Origin: CAZDDB01 sp963843285 | GTDB lineage: Bacteria; Acidobacteriota; HRBIN11; JAKEFK01 | NCBI GenBank assembly: GCA_963843285.1 | Contig: CAWJJO010000002.1 | Location: forward strand, 124,001-188,000 | Length of the DNA: 64,000 bases | Reading direction: 5' to 3' | Shown here: piece after piece, positions 1 through 8,740 of the stretch | How positions within the stretch are numbered: position 1 is the stretch's first letter | How the letters are laid out: each line of letters begins with the position of its first letter | The notes under the pieces: model-generated | The model's database searches: none | What the model was told of the DNA's origin: nothing | What the model saw: only the letters and a program-made list of their open reading frames with translations | Translations under genes and position numbers: made by a program

Positions 1-930
1 GACGTTCGTGCCTGAAGTGCAGCCATTCGTGGGCGCGCTGGCTGTTGATGTGACAGTTCCACAGACCTCCTGAGAGCAAGTGCCGCTGGGATCGAGAACG
101 GCGTCCTCATTTGCATGGGCGCTTCCGCATTCACCACAAATTTTTAGCGAGCCAGTGATCAACAGATCGCCATCCGTGAGTATGGCGGGTTGGAGCTGCA
201 TCGGCCCGAAACGGGCCTGTACGACGCGTCTTGAAACACCCACTGTCTTGAGCGTGATCGCTCCCGTTTGAATCACTGTACCTGTGGAGCTCGCATATAC
301 CGGATACTCTGACCGCACGGTCACAAGGATTCTGCGATCTTGATCGGAATTCGGATCGTTTAACAGCGGTTCATCATCATGATTGTCATCGGCGCGCACA
401 TACACCAGACCGCGTGGACCGTCCCATCCTGATTTGTTTGCTGGGGTCGCGCCATCGCGATTCACTCCGATGCGGAAGACTTCATACGGAATGCTATCTA
501 CCGATTCGATCACAGATCTGGTCATCTCGCATGTGGTTGAACCGACTGAGCAATCATCATTCAAATCATTCTTCGTGATTCCACCGCTGATGGTTTTGAT
601 CTGCATGATCCCATTATCATTGGTGGTCGCCGGGTCGCCATCAGGTCCAACCAGAAACTCGGTGAAATTGGGGTTGGACACTGAATAATCTTTCACAAAC
701 GCTTTTGCCAGTTGGAGGGTCGCATCTGCGTTGGCAAGAGCGGCTGTAGAATCGCGTTCATTGAGAGAGATTGCATATTCGGTATTGCTCTGCAAGAGAA
801 GCGCCAATCCCAGAAGTATCAGAGCCAGCATGATCAACAAGGCGATGACCAGTGCGCTACCGCGGTCCAGGCTGTGCCTGTTGCATATGGTAATCAGCTT
901 AGTCCAATACCTGCGAATCAATGTTCCCAT
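1..930 (-). CDS. PilX-like type IV pilus assembly protein (3' end off window)
   Basis: Reading the minus strand from ATG at 928-930 gives an open frame of 310 codons that leaves the left edge without a stop. An AGGAGAAG ribosome site lies just upstream (about 935-943). Residues about 24-50 hold the PilX N-terminal signature, RGSALVIALLIMLALILLG, then a Gln/Ser/Asn-rich stretch. This helix anchors minor pilins of the PilX class and lacks the GFTLIE peptidase site. A CGEC pair occurs near residue 270. It is the last gene of a minus-strand run FimT/GspH, PilV, PilW, PilX. By family knowledge a PilY1-type adhesin often follows, outside the window. Function inferred: minor pilin priming or display of the pilus tip. 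Confidence 0.8.
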   Translation of the reverse strand, partial: MGTLIRRYWTKLITICNRHSLDRGSALVIALLIMLALILLGLALLLQSNTEYAISLNERDSTAALANADATLQLAKAFVKDYSVSNPNFTEFLVGPDGDPATTNDNGIMQIKTISGGITKNDLNDDCSVGSTTCEMTRSVIESVDSIPYEVFRIGVNRDGATPANKSGWDGPRGLVYVRADDNHDDEPLLNDPNSDQDRRILVTVRSEYPVYASSTGTVIQTGAITLKTVGVSRRVVQARFGPMQLQPAILTDGDLLITGSLKICGECGSAHANEDAVLDPSGTCSQEVCGTVTSTASAPTNGCTSGTNV

Positions 931-941
931 GATGACTTCTC

Positions 942-1907
942 CTATAATCGATTGTTCCTGATAAGCACCTGCGATTCCAGTGTTGCATCTTGAAACTGAC
1001 CTGCAGCACGTGCTCTGTCGCGGCATACCAGTGTAATTCGAATTTGATCGATGCTGCCTGGACTCGCAGTCGGATCTACCACTGTTCCGTTAGTCGTAAA
1101 ATATTCAAATTTCAGTAACGTTGCATTTGTTCCAATCGTGACCCAGTCTTCAGCGTCGCTTTCGGACTCCGGATCCGTTTCCGCGGGATTATTCGTTTGG
1201 TACACCTGACGTTGAATCGAACAGAACGGATACGGATCGGTACAGATTCCATCAGTGTCGACGGCTCCCGCCTGATTGACCATCCTGTAGAAGATCCGTT
1301 CCAGTGTTTGAACTGTGCTGCTGTTTGCGGGAAAGTTGCCGGGATTCTGAACATCAACAGTGGTTACCAGCGCCTGATCGTTGCTGTCCAACCCTTGCGC
1401 AATTAAGTCTTCCCAGGATCTGCGATTGTTCACCAGCACGATCGGAAGCGGAATATCCAGGGTATCGTCGTTGTTGCTGTCCAGATCGGTGAAATAATCA
1501 CCGCTATTGCCGACAAAGATGTGTGCGTTATCCATCTCTCCGACATCTTCGGTCAGGTCATGTGTGCCGTTATCGATATCACCTGTAAAGCCGATGTGGG
1601 CTCCATCGGCCAAGAAAATGTATGGCGTCCAGGACAGCCCTGCGGGATTGACTCCTGTAGGGACGCCCGCTCCAATCATTCGAAAGTCCCGTTCCATTTG
1701 TTCCATGATCACCCGCGTGTTCTGCTGGATATTGGAGCGCTTCTCAGAATGCAGATACAGCCAGCTCCCCCGATCAAAGAAATAGTAGATAGCGATTACA
1801 ACAAAGGAGAACAACAGAACGCTAACCAGCAGTTCTATTAAAGTAAAGCCTGCCGACAGTGCATATGTTCTTGCTTTATGGCGTAACATAAGTTGAAAAT
1901 ACTTCAC
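942..1907 (-). CDS. PilW-like minor pilin (prepilin)
   Basis: 321 residues. A short leader ends at AGFTLIELLVSVLLF (residues about 19-33), the class III prepilin peptidase site (cleavage after Gly, Glu at +5) followed by the assembly helix. The remaining ~280 residues are a predicted periplasmic domain with paired cysteines (CTDPYPFC). Size and position match PilW. Its start overlaps the end of the upstream PilV-like gene by 32 nt, and the PilX-like gene follows 11 nt downstream, so these are translated from one message. Role by family: minor pilin in the initiating complex of a type IV pilus or pseudopilus. Confidence 0.8.
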   Translation of the reverse strand: MKYFQLMLRHKARTYALSAGFTLIELLVSVLLFSFVVIAIYYFFDRGSWLYLHSEKRSNIQQNTRVIMEQMERDFRMIGAGVPTGVNPAGLSWTPYIFLADGAHIGFTGDIDNGTHDLTEDVGEMDNAHIFVGNSGDYFTDLDSNNDDTLDIPLPIVLVNNRRSWEDLIAQGLDSNDQALVTTVDVQNPGNFPANSSTVQTLERIFYRMVNQAGAVDTDGICTDPYPFCSIQRQVYQTNNPAETDPESESDAEDWVTIGTNATLLKFEYFTTNGTVVDPTASPGSIDQIRITLVCRDRARAAGQFQDATLESQVLIRNNRL

Positions 1908-2325
1908 GGATTTGGAACGGTTGCTGGTTCTGAGGGATCAAGGTTCCGTTCGTTTGATAGAGTTGATAGCCCACTTCCACAAGGACTGTTTTTACCCCTG
2001 CTGTAGGCGCATCTTCGGTTACGGTCCACTTGACGGAATAGCCCTGAAAGTCAGGATCTGTAAGTCGATAGTTGGCCGGCGCCGGCGGATGTGTTCCTGC
2101 AGTTAGATCGGCATGCGAATAACCAAGAGAGTGCAGCTCATCGAGTTTTTCATAGCCCAGATGATTGATCACAGAGATTCGTCCGCCATTCGTGATTTGA
2201 CGGTAAGCCTGCGGCAAAAGGCCCATGATGCTTACCGTGATCACAGCCAGGATTAAAACTGCAACTAGAAGTTCAATGAGCGTAAAGCCCTTTTCATTCA
2301 TTTCGGTTAGTGCTTTGAAGTTCAT
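1876..2325 (-). CDS. PilV-like minor pilin (prepilin)
   Basis: 149 residues starting MNFKALTEMNEKGFTLIELL; the prepilin cleavage site is at residues 13-14 and the hydrophobic helix runs to about residue 35. The C-terminal part contains GYEKLDELHSLGY, typical of short PilV proteins. The ATG overlaps the TGA of the FimT/GspH-like gene (ATGA), indicating translational coupling, and the 3' end overlaps the PilW-like gene. Function inferred from family and operon: minor pilin recruited by PilW/PilX to prime pilus assembly. PilV and GspI-type pseudopilins are hard to separate on sequence, so the system could be a secretion pseudopilus. Confidence 0.78.
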   Translation of the reverse strand: MNFKALTEMNEKGFTLIELLVAVLILAVITVSIMGLLPQAYRQITNGGRISVINHLGYEKLDELHSLGYSHADLTAGTHPPAPANYRLTDPDFQGYSVKWTVTEDAPTAGVKTVLVEVGYQLYQTNGTLIPQNQQPFQIREVFSTYVTP

Positions 2326-2930
2326 AGCGTTTGCACCTCTACGGCGCCTGAGATATGGATTTGGATCCGCAGGGTCAGACCATTGGGGCTCTTGAAATCA
2401 ATGATATACGGTGGAGTGCCACCGGCAGAAGTGACGATGCCGCGTGTGTTCATATCGATCGTGGCGACTCCGCCCACAAACGTCGGTGAATCCTCTATGA
2501 TGATACCGCGCGGAAGCCGAAAATCCAGATTTGGAAATATCGTGTATGTCCCATCATCTTCGGGATCCAATTCCAAAACATATGTGTTGATGTTTGTGGA
2601 GGCATCTTTGTTTCGAATCACCATGCGGTGAGGCGTTTTCTGCGTGACCGAATTATTGCGTGCCAGCCGGATTTGAGCAGCCACCTGGCGGGCCGCAGTT
2701 TTTACCTGGAAGTTTTGGAAGAGTCGAAACAACGCGGGTAATCCAATTAGAAGAAGGATGCCGATGAGGGCAAGAACTACAAGCGTTTCAAGCAAAGAAA
2801 AACCGAGTTGCAGACGCGATCCCGGCTTAAACCGTTTATTGAGTCGGACATACGGAGACACTTCCACTTTCTGATACCACATCCTCCCCTCTGAATCTAG
2901 CAGTTTAACACGAAGGTTCTTTCCCGGCAA
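2322..2930 (-). CDS. FimT/GspH-family prepilin
   Basis: 202 residues. An unusually long leader of about 42 residues precedes LGFSLLETLVVLALIGILLL, a prepilin site with Glu at +5. The following QVKTAARQVAAQIRLARNNSVTQ is the classic GspH/FimT helix, then a beta-rich domain. A start at the internal Met17 (MWYQKVEV) would give a shorter leader. It is the first gene of the minor pilin run and ends in an ATGA overlap with the PilV-like gene. FimT proteins in some bacteria bind DNA for uptake; nothing in the sequence proves that here. Confidence 0.78.
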   Translation of the reverse strand: MPGKNLRVKLLDSEGRMWYQKVEVSPYVRLNKRFKPGSRLQLGFSLLETLVVLALIGILLLIGLPALFRLFQNFQVKTAARQVAAQIRLARNNSVTQKTPHRMVIRNKDASTNINTYVLELDPEDDGTYTIFPNLDFRLPRGIIIEDSPTFVGGVATIDMNTRGIVTSAGGTPPYIIDFKSPNGLTLRIQIHISGAVEVQTL

Positions 2931-2977
2931 ATCGTTCTCAAGCTGAGCTTCTGTTTTTGGCCGGCGAGACGCCGGCG

Positions 2978-5776
2978 TTACAAACCGTTAACGCGTTTCA
3001 ATAGACGGGTAAAGCGCGGGTCGGATTTCAGGTTTTGCATTTGCGGATCATGCTCCAGCAGAATCAAGGATGGAGAACGGCCTTCCAATGCCTTTTCGAG
3101 CCACTCGAACGCATGATCCTTATCGCCAAGCCTCGCGTATGCGGCAGCCAACGATTCTGGATCTGGTTGTCCGTTATTGAATTTCTCTTCAGTCAGGACT
3201 GCGAATGCTTCTCGTCTCATTCCGGATGCCGCCATCACCAGCGCGAGTTTTGCCGGAGCTTCGGGAGAATTCATCTGCTCCAGATGACGGTAAGCTAGCA
3301 ATGCATTTTCGTTCATTCCCTTTCCAAGATAGGCGTCTCCAACCATTGCCTGGATGTCCACAGTGCGGCTACCCAGATCCATGCATTTTCCCGTTTGGCG
3401 GATCGCGTCATCGTTTCGGCCAAGGTAGATCAAAAGCTGTGCTGCTTGTTCATTGATGAAAATCGAAAGAGGATTGAGCAAGATCGAGATGTGAACCTCG
3501 TCGTATGCTTCCAGTGATTTCCCTGCGGCCGTCAGAAGCTTTGCTAAGTGCAGGTGCGCAAGCGAATGACTTGGTCTTCCTGCGATCGCTTTTCGCAAAT
3601 GTTCTTCCGATGACGAGAGCTTCCAATCCCACAGGAGATCTACACTGCCAAGGACGGCATGAGCTTCCGGCAAATCCGGGTCCAGTTCCAGCGCGCTCTG
3701 CGCAGCAGTTCTTGCTCTGGAATACGCGGCCGAACGGTCTTCGCCCAGCATGGCAAGTTTGAGCCAGGTTTCCGCCGTACCGGCAGGGATCCATGCATTT
3801 CCCGGATCGGTTCTCTCCACTGCTTTGTAAAGCGCGAGACTCTTCTTCAGATCCTCCACTGTATCTTTGAAGTACGCTGCGCGTGCCAACAGATAAGATT
3901 TGTTTCCCTCGGAAGGATGGACAAAGTCCTTTTCCAAGTCTCCATCGAACCGGATTGGAAGAATCACCGAAGTTTCTTGCACGATTTGATTCAGGATGTG
4001 GGAGAATTCGGCCGTCTTCCCCTGATACGAATTCGTCCACACTGGATCTCCCTTGTTCTTTCGATAGAGTTTCACCAGAATTGGAATCGAATCTTCGCTC
4101 ATCGGTTTGATCTCGATTGTGAACACGGAATCGGCATTTGTAAGCTTACTCACGTCGTCAGGGGTGGTAACTTTTTCTGCATACCGCAAAGCACTCTCAG
4201 GTTGTATCACTGTGATCCCCGGCACTCTGGAAAATCTGCGAATGATGGATTCGGTGACGGCTTGCGCGAGGCTGATTGATTCCGGACTGCTCGCCTCGGT
4301 CAAAGATGGAATAATCGCAATGGATGGAAGCGGCTTTTCTCTTTCAATTCTCTGATAGGATTTTGCTGCAACAATCAATCCAACAAGTATCAGGACGGCA
4401 AACAGAGAAAGAGCAAGCAGCCGTTTCTTTCTGCGTTCTTCACGCCTGATGGTAAAGGACTCTTCCAGAATCTCCAGATTCAAGGCGAGTTTTTCATCTG
4501 ATCTGTCCAGGAACGAATTGCGAAGCGCCTGAAGTTTTTGTGCCATTGCTTCCGCCGATTCAAATCGACGCGCCGGGTCCTTCGCCAAAGCGATTCGCAA
4601 CAGAAGATCAAAACTCTCCGGCAAGTGCGGTTGGATCTCGCTTGGAGGTGGGGGCTCTTTTGTGCAGATATTCCGGATCAACGAAACCGCATCTGGCGCG
4701 TCAAATGGAGGAACACCGGTTGCTGCATGATACAGCACAGAACCCAGTGAGAACAGATCTGACCGGACGTCCAGCTTCTTTCCCTGCAGTTGTTCCGGTG
4801 CCATATGGCAAACTGTATCGGTAAAAACGCCAGATTTTTGCAGAGCCAAAACAGCAGCAGCGTGATTCCGCTTCCATACTTGAGGGATTTCGCGGGCCGT
4901 TCCCGGATCCGTCAGTTTGACGCTTCCATACGGCGATAGCAGGATGTTTGACGGTTTGAGATTTCCATGGCGAATCCCGGCTGTATGAAGCGAAGTAAGG
5001 ATTTCGGTGATCTGCAGTCCCAGATCCAGAGTTCGCGCCAGCCCCAGATTCTCCCGTTGTAGAACGCTTCGTAAATCTTCTCCTTCAATATTTTCCTGAG
5101 CAACGAATGTGTATTCATTCACTTTTTCAATGGAACCGACGGCAGCCAATCCGCTGATATGAGCGGCAGAGGCTTCGCGCAGCTTCTGAAGGACTTTGTC
5201 GTTCGACTTTCTGAAGGCTGGATTCAATAGCTTCAAAACAATCGTTCGTCCGGAGTTCAGGTCCTCCGCCCGGCAAATTTCATTCCACCCGGTCTGGTCC
5301 AATTCTTCCAATATCTTGTAATGAAGGACGGTTTCTCCGCTTTGAAAATGTCCTGTGATTGGTTTCAAGTCGGCAAACTTAGGTGCGGGATCCAAAGTTT
5401 GCTGAAATGCTCTCGCCAAACTTCGGCGCAGACTGCCAAGATGGAAATTCTTTCTGTAGAGGAAATCACGCGCTCCCCCGGCGGTGTATATCTTTACCAG
5501 AGCAGAATCGAGTTGCTGCAGGAAGATGATTACATACGCCGATGGAAAGCGGCTACGTAATTCCGTCCAACCGTCGGAGATTTTCTCCGATGAGGATTCA
5601 TGCTCAAACAATAGAATATTCGGATCGGAGAGGCCGGATTTTTTTTTCAGGGCATCCCGCGGACTGCTGATCCTGAGCGAACAACCCTTCGTGGATGAAA
5701 TGAGAAAGGTCAGGGCTGTTCGTGTATCGTAATCTTCGTCCACAAGAAAGATGCGATATGGAGCACGTCGAATCAT
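2978..5776 (-). CDS. degenerate receiver + pseudokinase + TM + TPR signalling protein
   Basis: 932 residues. Residues 1-125 have a receiver-like fold (FLVDEDYDTR at 10-19), but the beta3 position reads NILLFEHES, with no canonical phospho-acceptor Asp. Residues ~152-418 match a Pkn2-type Ser/Thr kinase: K182 is kept and MAPEQL is present. However, the glycine loop is absent (LDQTGWNEIC), the catalytic HRD is HGN (270-272) and DFG is DPG (290-292). One membrane helix lies at ~453-471. The outer part has a TolB/FlgO-like segment (~485-600) and TPR-like repeats (~610-932). I infer a non-catalytic signalling scaffold displaying TPRs across the membrane. It sits next to the pilin genes on the same strand, but a link to pili is only positional. 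Confidence 0.8.
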   Translation of the reverse strand: MIRRAPYRIFLVDEDYDTRTALTFLISSTKGCSLRISSPRDALKKKSGLSDPNILLFEHESSSEKISDGWTELRSRFPSAYVIIFLQQLDSALVKIYTAGGARDFLYRKNFHLGSLRRSLARAFQQTLDPAPKFADLKPITGHFQSGETVLHYKILEELDQTGWNEICRAEDLNSGRTIVLKLLNPAFRKSNDKVLQKLREASAAHISGLAAVGSIEKVNEYTFVAQENIEGEDLRSVLQRENLGLARTLDLGLQITEILTSLHTAGIRHGNLKPSNILLSPYGSVKLTDPGTAREIPQVWKRNHAAAVLALQKSGVFTDTVCHMAPEQLQGKKLDVRSDLFSLGSVLYHAATGVPPFDAPDAVSLIRNICTKEPPPPSEIQPHLPESFDLLLRIALAKDPARRFESAEAMAQKLQALRNSFLDRSDEKLALNLEILEESFTIRREERRKKRLLALSLFAVLILVGLIVAAKSYQRIEREKPLPSIAIIPSLTEASSPESISLAQAVTESIIRRFSRVPGITVIQPESALRYAEKVTTPDDVSKLTNADSVFTIEIKPMSEDSIPILVKLYRKNKGDPVWTNSYQGKTAEFSHILNQIVQETSVILPIRFDGDLEKDFVHPSEGNKSYLLARAAYFKDTVEDLKKSLALYKAVERTDPGNAWIPAGTAETWLKLAMLGEDRSAAYSRARTAAQSALELDPDLPEAHAVLGSVDLLWDWKLSSSEEHLRKAIAGRPSHSLAHLHLAKLLTAAGKSLEAYDEVHISILLNPLSIFINEQAAQLLIYLGRNDDAIRQTGKCMDLGSRTVDIQAMVGDAYLGKGMNENALLAYRHLEQMNSPEAPAKLALVMAASGMRREAFAVLTEEKFNNGQPDPESLAAAYARLGDKDHAFEWLEKALEGRSPSLILLEHDPQMQNLKSDPRFTRLLKRVNGL

Positions 5777-5889
5777 GCGTCATCACCCGCGATGGAAGCT
5801 CTATTGTAATGCAGACGCGCGAGCCGGCGAACTCATAGATTTGACTACGAAGTTGAACGGGCCCTGATCGGAACAAGAAATCGAGATGC

Positions 5890-6255
5890 TTATTTTGCCG
5901 CAGGATCGGGTTGCATGATCCCGAACATGTTTCCTTCCGGATCATTACAGTATGCGAGATATCCAACTCCGGGAATGGGCATCTTGGGGACCACAGTTGT
6001 TCCGCCTTTCGATTCGATATTTCGGATCGAATCGTCTACCGAAGTAACCTCCACAGTGTTCACTGTAGAAGCCCCGGGAATTCGACGTCGCATCAATCCT
6101 CCATCGATTCCCTTTTGTTCCTCGCCGGTTTGGACAAGCCAGTATTCCATTGGCCCTTCCCATTTCTGAAACTTCCATCCAAAGATCTCACTGTAGAAAC
6201 GAATCGCACGGTCCGGATTGTCAGCCGGAATTTCAAAGTGTACAACTCTTGGCAT
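5890..6255 (-). CDS. VOC (glyoxalase/bleomycin resistance) family protein
   Basis: 121 residues, a complete single VOC module: VVHFEIPADNPDRAIRFYSE at the start and DPEGNMFGIMQ at the end. The family binds a metal through His/Glu residues; H6 and the Glu/Gln near the C-terminus are candidates. AAGGAG precedes the ATG at a good distance. Substrate unknown. Proteins of this size and ending are often annotated as lactoylglutathione-lyase-like, but specificity cannot be read here. It stands alone, with the small membrane protein gene 39 nt upstream on the same strand. Confidence 0.88.
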   Translation of the reverse strand: MPRVVHFEIPADNPDRAIRFYSEIFGWKFQKWEGPMEYWLVQTGEEQKGIDGGLMRRRIPGASTVNTVEVTSVDDSIRNIESKGGTTVVPKMPIPGVGYLAYCNDPEGNMFGIMQPDPAAK

Positions 6256-6274
6256 AAACCATTCTCCTTATTTG

Positions 6275-6320
6275 CGTCTGTCGCGTCGTTGCGTCTATCG
6301 CGTCGTCGCGTCTGTGTGAG
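6275..6320. repeat. GCGTC-type dispersed repeat (copy 1)
   Basis: Contains TTGCGTCTATCGCGTC at 6289-6304, identical to one arm of the inverted repeat found between the two tRNA genes at 38506-38521 and, inverted, at 38556-38571. It overlaps the 3' end of the small membrane protein gene and supplies its stop codon. Confidence 0.75.
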
Positions 6321-6672
6321 CATCGCGGGCTGCGAAACCGAATTTTTGTGTTGCGTAACCCACAATGATTCCCAGAATGCTTCCCGGAAGCATGATTTCG
6401 AAGTAATAGTGTTTTCCACTTGGATCCGGAATCGCTGCAACGATATATGCAAGTAACAACCCTACCGCAAGTCCGAATAGGATTCCAAGCGGCAAGGAAT
6501 TTACCTTGCGGGCAAAGAAACCGATGGCCAGTCCTGCGATGATTCCTTTGATCGTTGAGCCGATCACGATTCCTACAATTTGCGGAGCGGCTTCCGGAGT
6601 AAAAAGCGCAGTCAGTCCATCAAAGATTCCCAGAATGCCCCCCAGGATCGTTCCCAGCAAAATTTTGTTCAT
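6295..6672 (-). CDS. small glycine-rich integral membrane protein
   Basis: 125 residues from ATG at 6670-6672, chosen because GAGGAGG precedes it directly; an upstream in-frame ATG (6702) would absorb the ribosome site. Four hydrophobic segments with glycine-rich turns (TILGGILGIFDGL, IVIGSTIKGIIAGLAIGFF, LGILFGLAVGLLLAYIV, ILGIIVGYATQKFGF) suggest a four-helix inner membrane protein. No family recognised. The last residues (DAHTDATTR) and the stop codon are encoded inside the GCGTC-type repeat at 6289-6304, so the C-terminus appears to have been supplied by a repeat element. Confidence 0.65.
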   Translation of the reverse strand: MNKILLGTILGGILGIFDGLTALFTPEAAPQIVGIVIGSTIKGIIAGLAIGFFARKVNSLPLGILFGLAVGLLLAYIVAAIPDPSGKHYYFEIMLPGSILGIIVGYATQKFGFAARDAHTDATTR

Positions 6673-6721
6673 TGTTTTCCTCCTCATTCTTCTATACAAC
6701 AAAACTTCAAATCCCTTTAAT

Positions 6722-6810
6722 TAAGAATTCAACGCAGATAGCGCGGAGAGCGCGGAGAATTCAAAAAAATCAATTTCCGCGGCTTCCGCGCCCTCCGCGT
6801 TGAATTCTTA
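6722..6810. repeat. inverted repeat with purine-rich core
   Basis: Perfect 14-nt arms, TAAGAATTCAACGC (6722-6735) and GCGTTGAATTCTTA (6797-6810), flank internal repeats of GCGCGGAGA type. It separates the divergent membrane-protein and sigma-factor genes. The right arm touches the farthest-upstream possible start of the sigma factor. Confidence 0.75.
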
Positions 6811-6848
6811 TGCTTGACAATGGTTTCATTCTACAAAGAAAATGCAGT

Positions 6849-7598
6849 ATGGCCAGACGCGATACGGAGACCGGGATCGGGGGTCCGGGAAGCCGGTTTC
6901 CTCTGACGAGAGGGTCCGCGATTGCAGCCTTGCAAAGCAACCAGACTCCGGTCCGTGACCGGGCTTTTGAAGCGCTTGTAACGACGTACTGGAAGCCGGT
7001 ATACAAGTATCTTCGGATCAAGTGGAGAAAGTCCAATGAAGATGCGAAGGATCTTACCCAGGCATTTTTCACGCGTGTTCTGGAAAAGGAATTCTTTCGG
7101 AAGTATGATCCTTCGAAATCCCGGTTCCGAACATTCTTGCGGACCTGTCTGGATGGTTTCACCGCGAACGAAGCAAAGGCAGCTCGCACACAGAAGCGTG
7201 GTGGAGATGTGTTGTTGCTTCCTCTTGATTTTCATCAAGCGGAAGCGGAACTGAAGCACGTAGATCTTTCCCCGGATGAATGCTTTGAAAAAGAGTGGGT
7301 ACGCAGCCTTTTTTCCGTTGCCCTGGAACAACTTCGTCATCATTGTGATAAAACCGGACATCAGACGCACTTCCGGATCTTTGAAAAATACGACATTGAT
7401 CGGGATCCTGATTCGAAATTATCTTACCGTGAACTGTCGCTGGAACTTGGAATTCCGGAGACTGCGGTCACAAATTATCTTGCATATGCGCGGCGGGAAT
7501 TCCGCAAGGCTGTTCTGCAAAAGTTGCGCGAGACTACCGGTAGTGAAGAGGAGTTCCGCAATGAGGCACGACGTTTGCTGGGGGCAAAGATCGAATGA
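6849..7598 (+). CDS. ECF-type RNA polymerase sigma factor, kinase-linked
   Basis: 249 residues from ATG 6849 (MARRDTETGI). An in-frame ATG at 6810 is possible but overlaps an inverted repeat and adds a non-conserved stretch. Sigma2-like region at ~35-100 (YWKPVYKYLRIKWRKSNEDAKDLTQAFF) and sigma4-like region at ~180-235 (LSYRELSLELGIPETAVTNYLAYARREFRKAV). TTGACA at 6813-6818 could be a -35, but no clear -10 follows. The TGA overlaps the ATG of the kinase gene (ATGA), so both are co-translated. ECF factors paired with Ser/Thr kinases are known in Planctomycetes and Acidobacteria, where the kinase is thought to control the sigma factor; that role is inferred here. Confidence 0.85.
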   Translation: MARRDTETGIGGPGSRFPLTRGSAIAALQSNQTPVRDRAFEALVTTYWKPVYKYLRIKWRKSNEDAKDLTQAFFTRVLEKEFFRKYDPSKSRFRTFLRTCLDGFTANEAKAARTQKRGGDVLLLPLDFHQAEAELKHVDLSPDECFEKEWVRSLFSVALEQLRHHCDKTGHQTHFRIFEKYDIDRDPDSKLSYRELSLELGIPETAVTNYLAYARREFRKAVLQKLRETTGSEEEFRNEARRLLGAKIE

Positions 7599-8644
7599 AT
7601 TGGCTGCCTGATGATGCATTGAATCGTCTTCAGAAAGTAACGGATGAACCGGACCTGACCGGGACGAAATATCAAATTGTCCGAATGCTGGGTCGCGGTG
7701 GAATGGCAATTGTGTATCTCGCGCATGACCGGGAACTCGATCGTGAAGTGGCTCTGAAGGTCTTGGATCTGCCTGAGGCGGCCGGCGATCTCGCACTACG
7801 AATGGTGCGAGAAGCAAAGATCGTTGCGCGATTGGAGCATCCCGGAATTGTGCCGATCCATGATGTGGGCATTTTACCGGAAAATCGAGTTTTCTACGCG
7901 ATGAAGTATGTAAGAGGGGAGAGACTGGATCAATATGCGAGAGAGAGTCTTCCGGAGCGTCTCCGCGTTTTTCAGAAAATTTGTGAAGCCGTAGCGTTCG
8001 CCCATGCTCAGGGAGTGATTCACCGGGATCTGAAACCGGAAAATATCATGGTGGGGGATTTTGGAGAAGTACTCGTCATGGATTGGGGACTCGCGAAAGT
8101 TCTCGATGATCGCGAGAGCGCGATGCCTGTGGCGGGCTTCGTAAAATCGAGTCCTGTCGGGAGAACCGATCCCCGGACAGATCATGGAGTGGTTATGGGG
8201 ACACCCGCCTATATGGCTCCGGAACAGGCATCCGGACAAACCGAAAAGCTCGATGAACGAACGGACGTGTATGCACTCGGAGCGATTCTATATTTTTTGC
8301 TCACGGGCGCTCCTCCACTCGATGTGGGTTCCGTTTCGTCCGCACATCAGCGTTTTCAGGGGAAATCCGTGATTCCTCCGCGCCGCCGGGATCCCAGGAT
8401 CTCACGTTCGATCGAAGCCGTTTGTCTGAAAGCAATGGCACATCAACAAGATCAACGTTATTCCAATGCGTTGAGCCTCTCGAATGATGTTTCCCGCTAC
8501 CTGGACGGACTTTCGGTTACGGCGTATCGCGAAAATCCCTTCGAAACCGCGCAGCGCTGGGTATCGAGAAACTATTTTGTCGTTCTACTAATACTGTCGT
8601 ACTTGATCATGCGTGTGCTGGTCTTGATGCTGGCAGATCGTTGA
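7595..8644 (+). CDS. membrane Ser/Thr protein kinase (Hanks type)
   Basis: 349 residues. All catalytic elements are intact: glycine loop GRGGMA (33-38), VALK with K55, HRDLKPEN (143-150), DWG in place of DFG (163-165), APEQ and the C-lobe. One membrane helix near the C-terminus (YFVVLLILSYLIMRVLVLML, ~326-345) puts the kinase in the cytoplasm with almost no outer domain. The start overlaps the sigma factor stop. I infer that it phosphorylates the co-encoded sigma factor or a partner. Unlike the large kinase-like protein at 2978-5776, this one should be active. Confidence 0.9.
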   Translation: MNWLPDDALNRLQKVTDEPDLTGTKYQIVRMLGRGGMAIVYLAHDRELDREVALKVLDLPEAAGDLALRMVREAKIVARLEHPGIVPIHDVGILPENRVFYAMKYVRGERLDQYARESLPERLRVFQKICEAVAFAHAQGVIHRDLKPENIMVGDFGEVLVMDWGLAKVLDDRESAMPVAGFVKSSPVGRTDPRTDHGVVMGTPAYMAPEQASGQTEKLDERTDVYALGAILYFLLTGAPPLDVGSVSSAHQRFQGKSVIPPRRRDPRISRSIEAVCLKAMAHQQDQRYSNALSLSNDVSRYLDGLSVTAYRENPFETAQRWVSRNYFVVLLILSYLIMRVLVLMLADR

Positions 8645-8651
8645 TATCCCC

Positions 8652-8736
8652 TTGACCAGGAGCAGCGGGCCTCCGTGCCCGGTAAATTCGCCTTGGCCGG
8701 TCTTGGCCGGCAGGGACGCCCGCCATTCCATAAGGG
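8652..8736. repeat. REP-like palindromes (GCGGGC...CCCGC family)
   Basis: Two related units, GCGGGCCTCCGTGCCCG and GGCAGGGACGCCCGCC, in opposite sense. They fill the gap between the convergent kinase and DUF4388 genes and could act as a bidirectional terminator. Confidence 0.75.
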
Positions 8737-8740
8737 TGCA

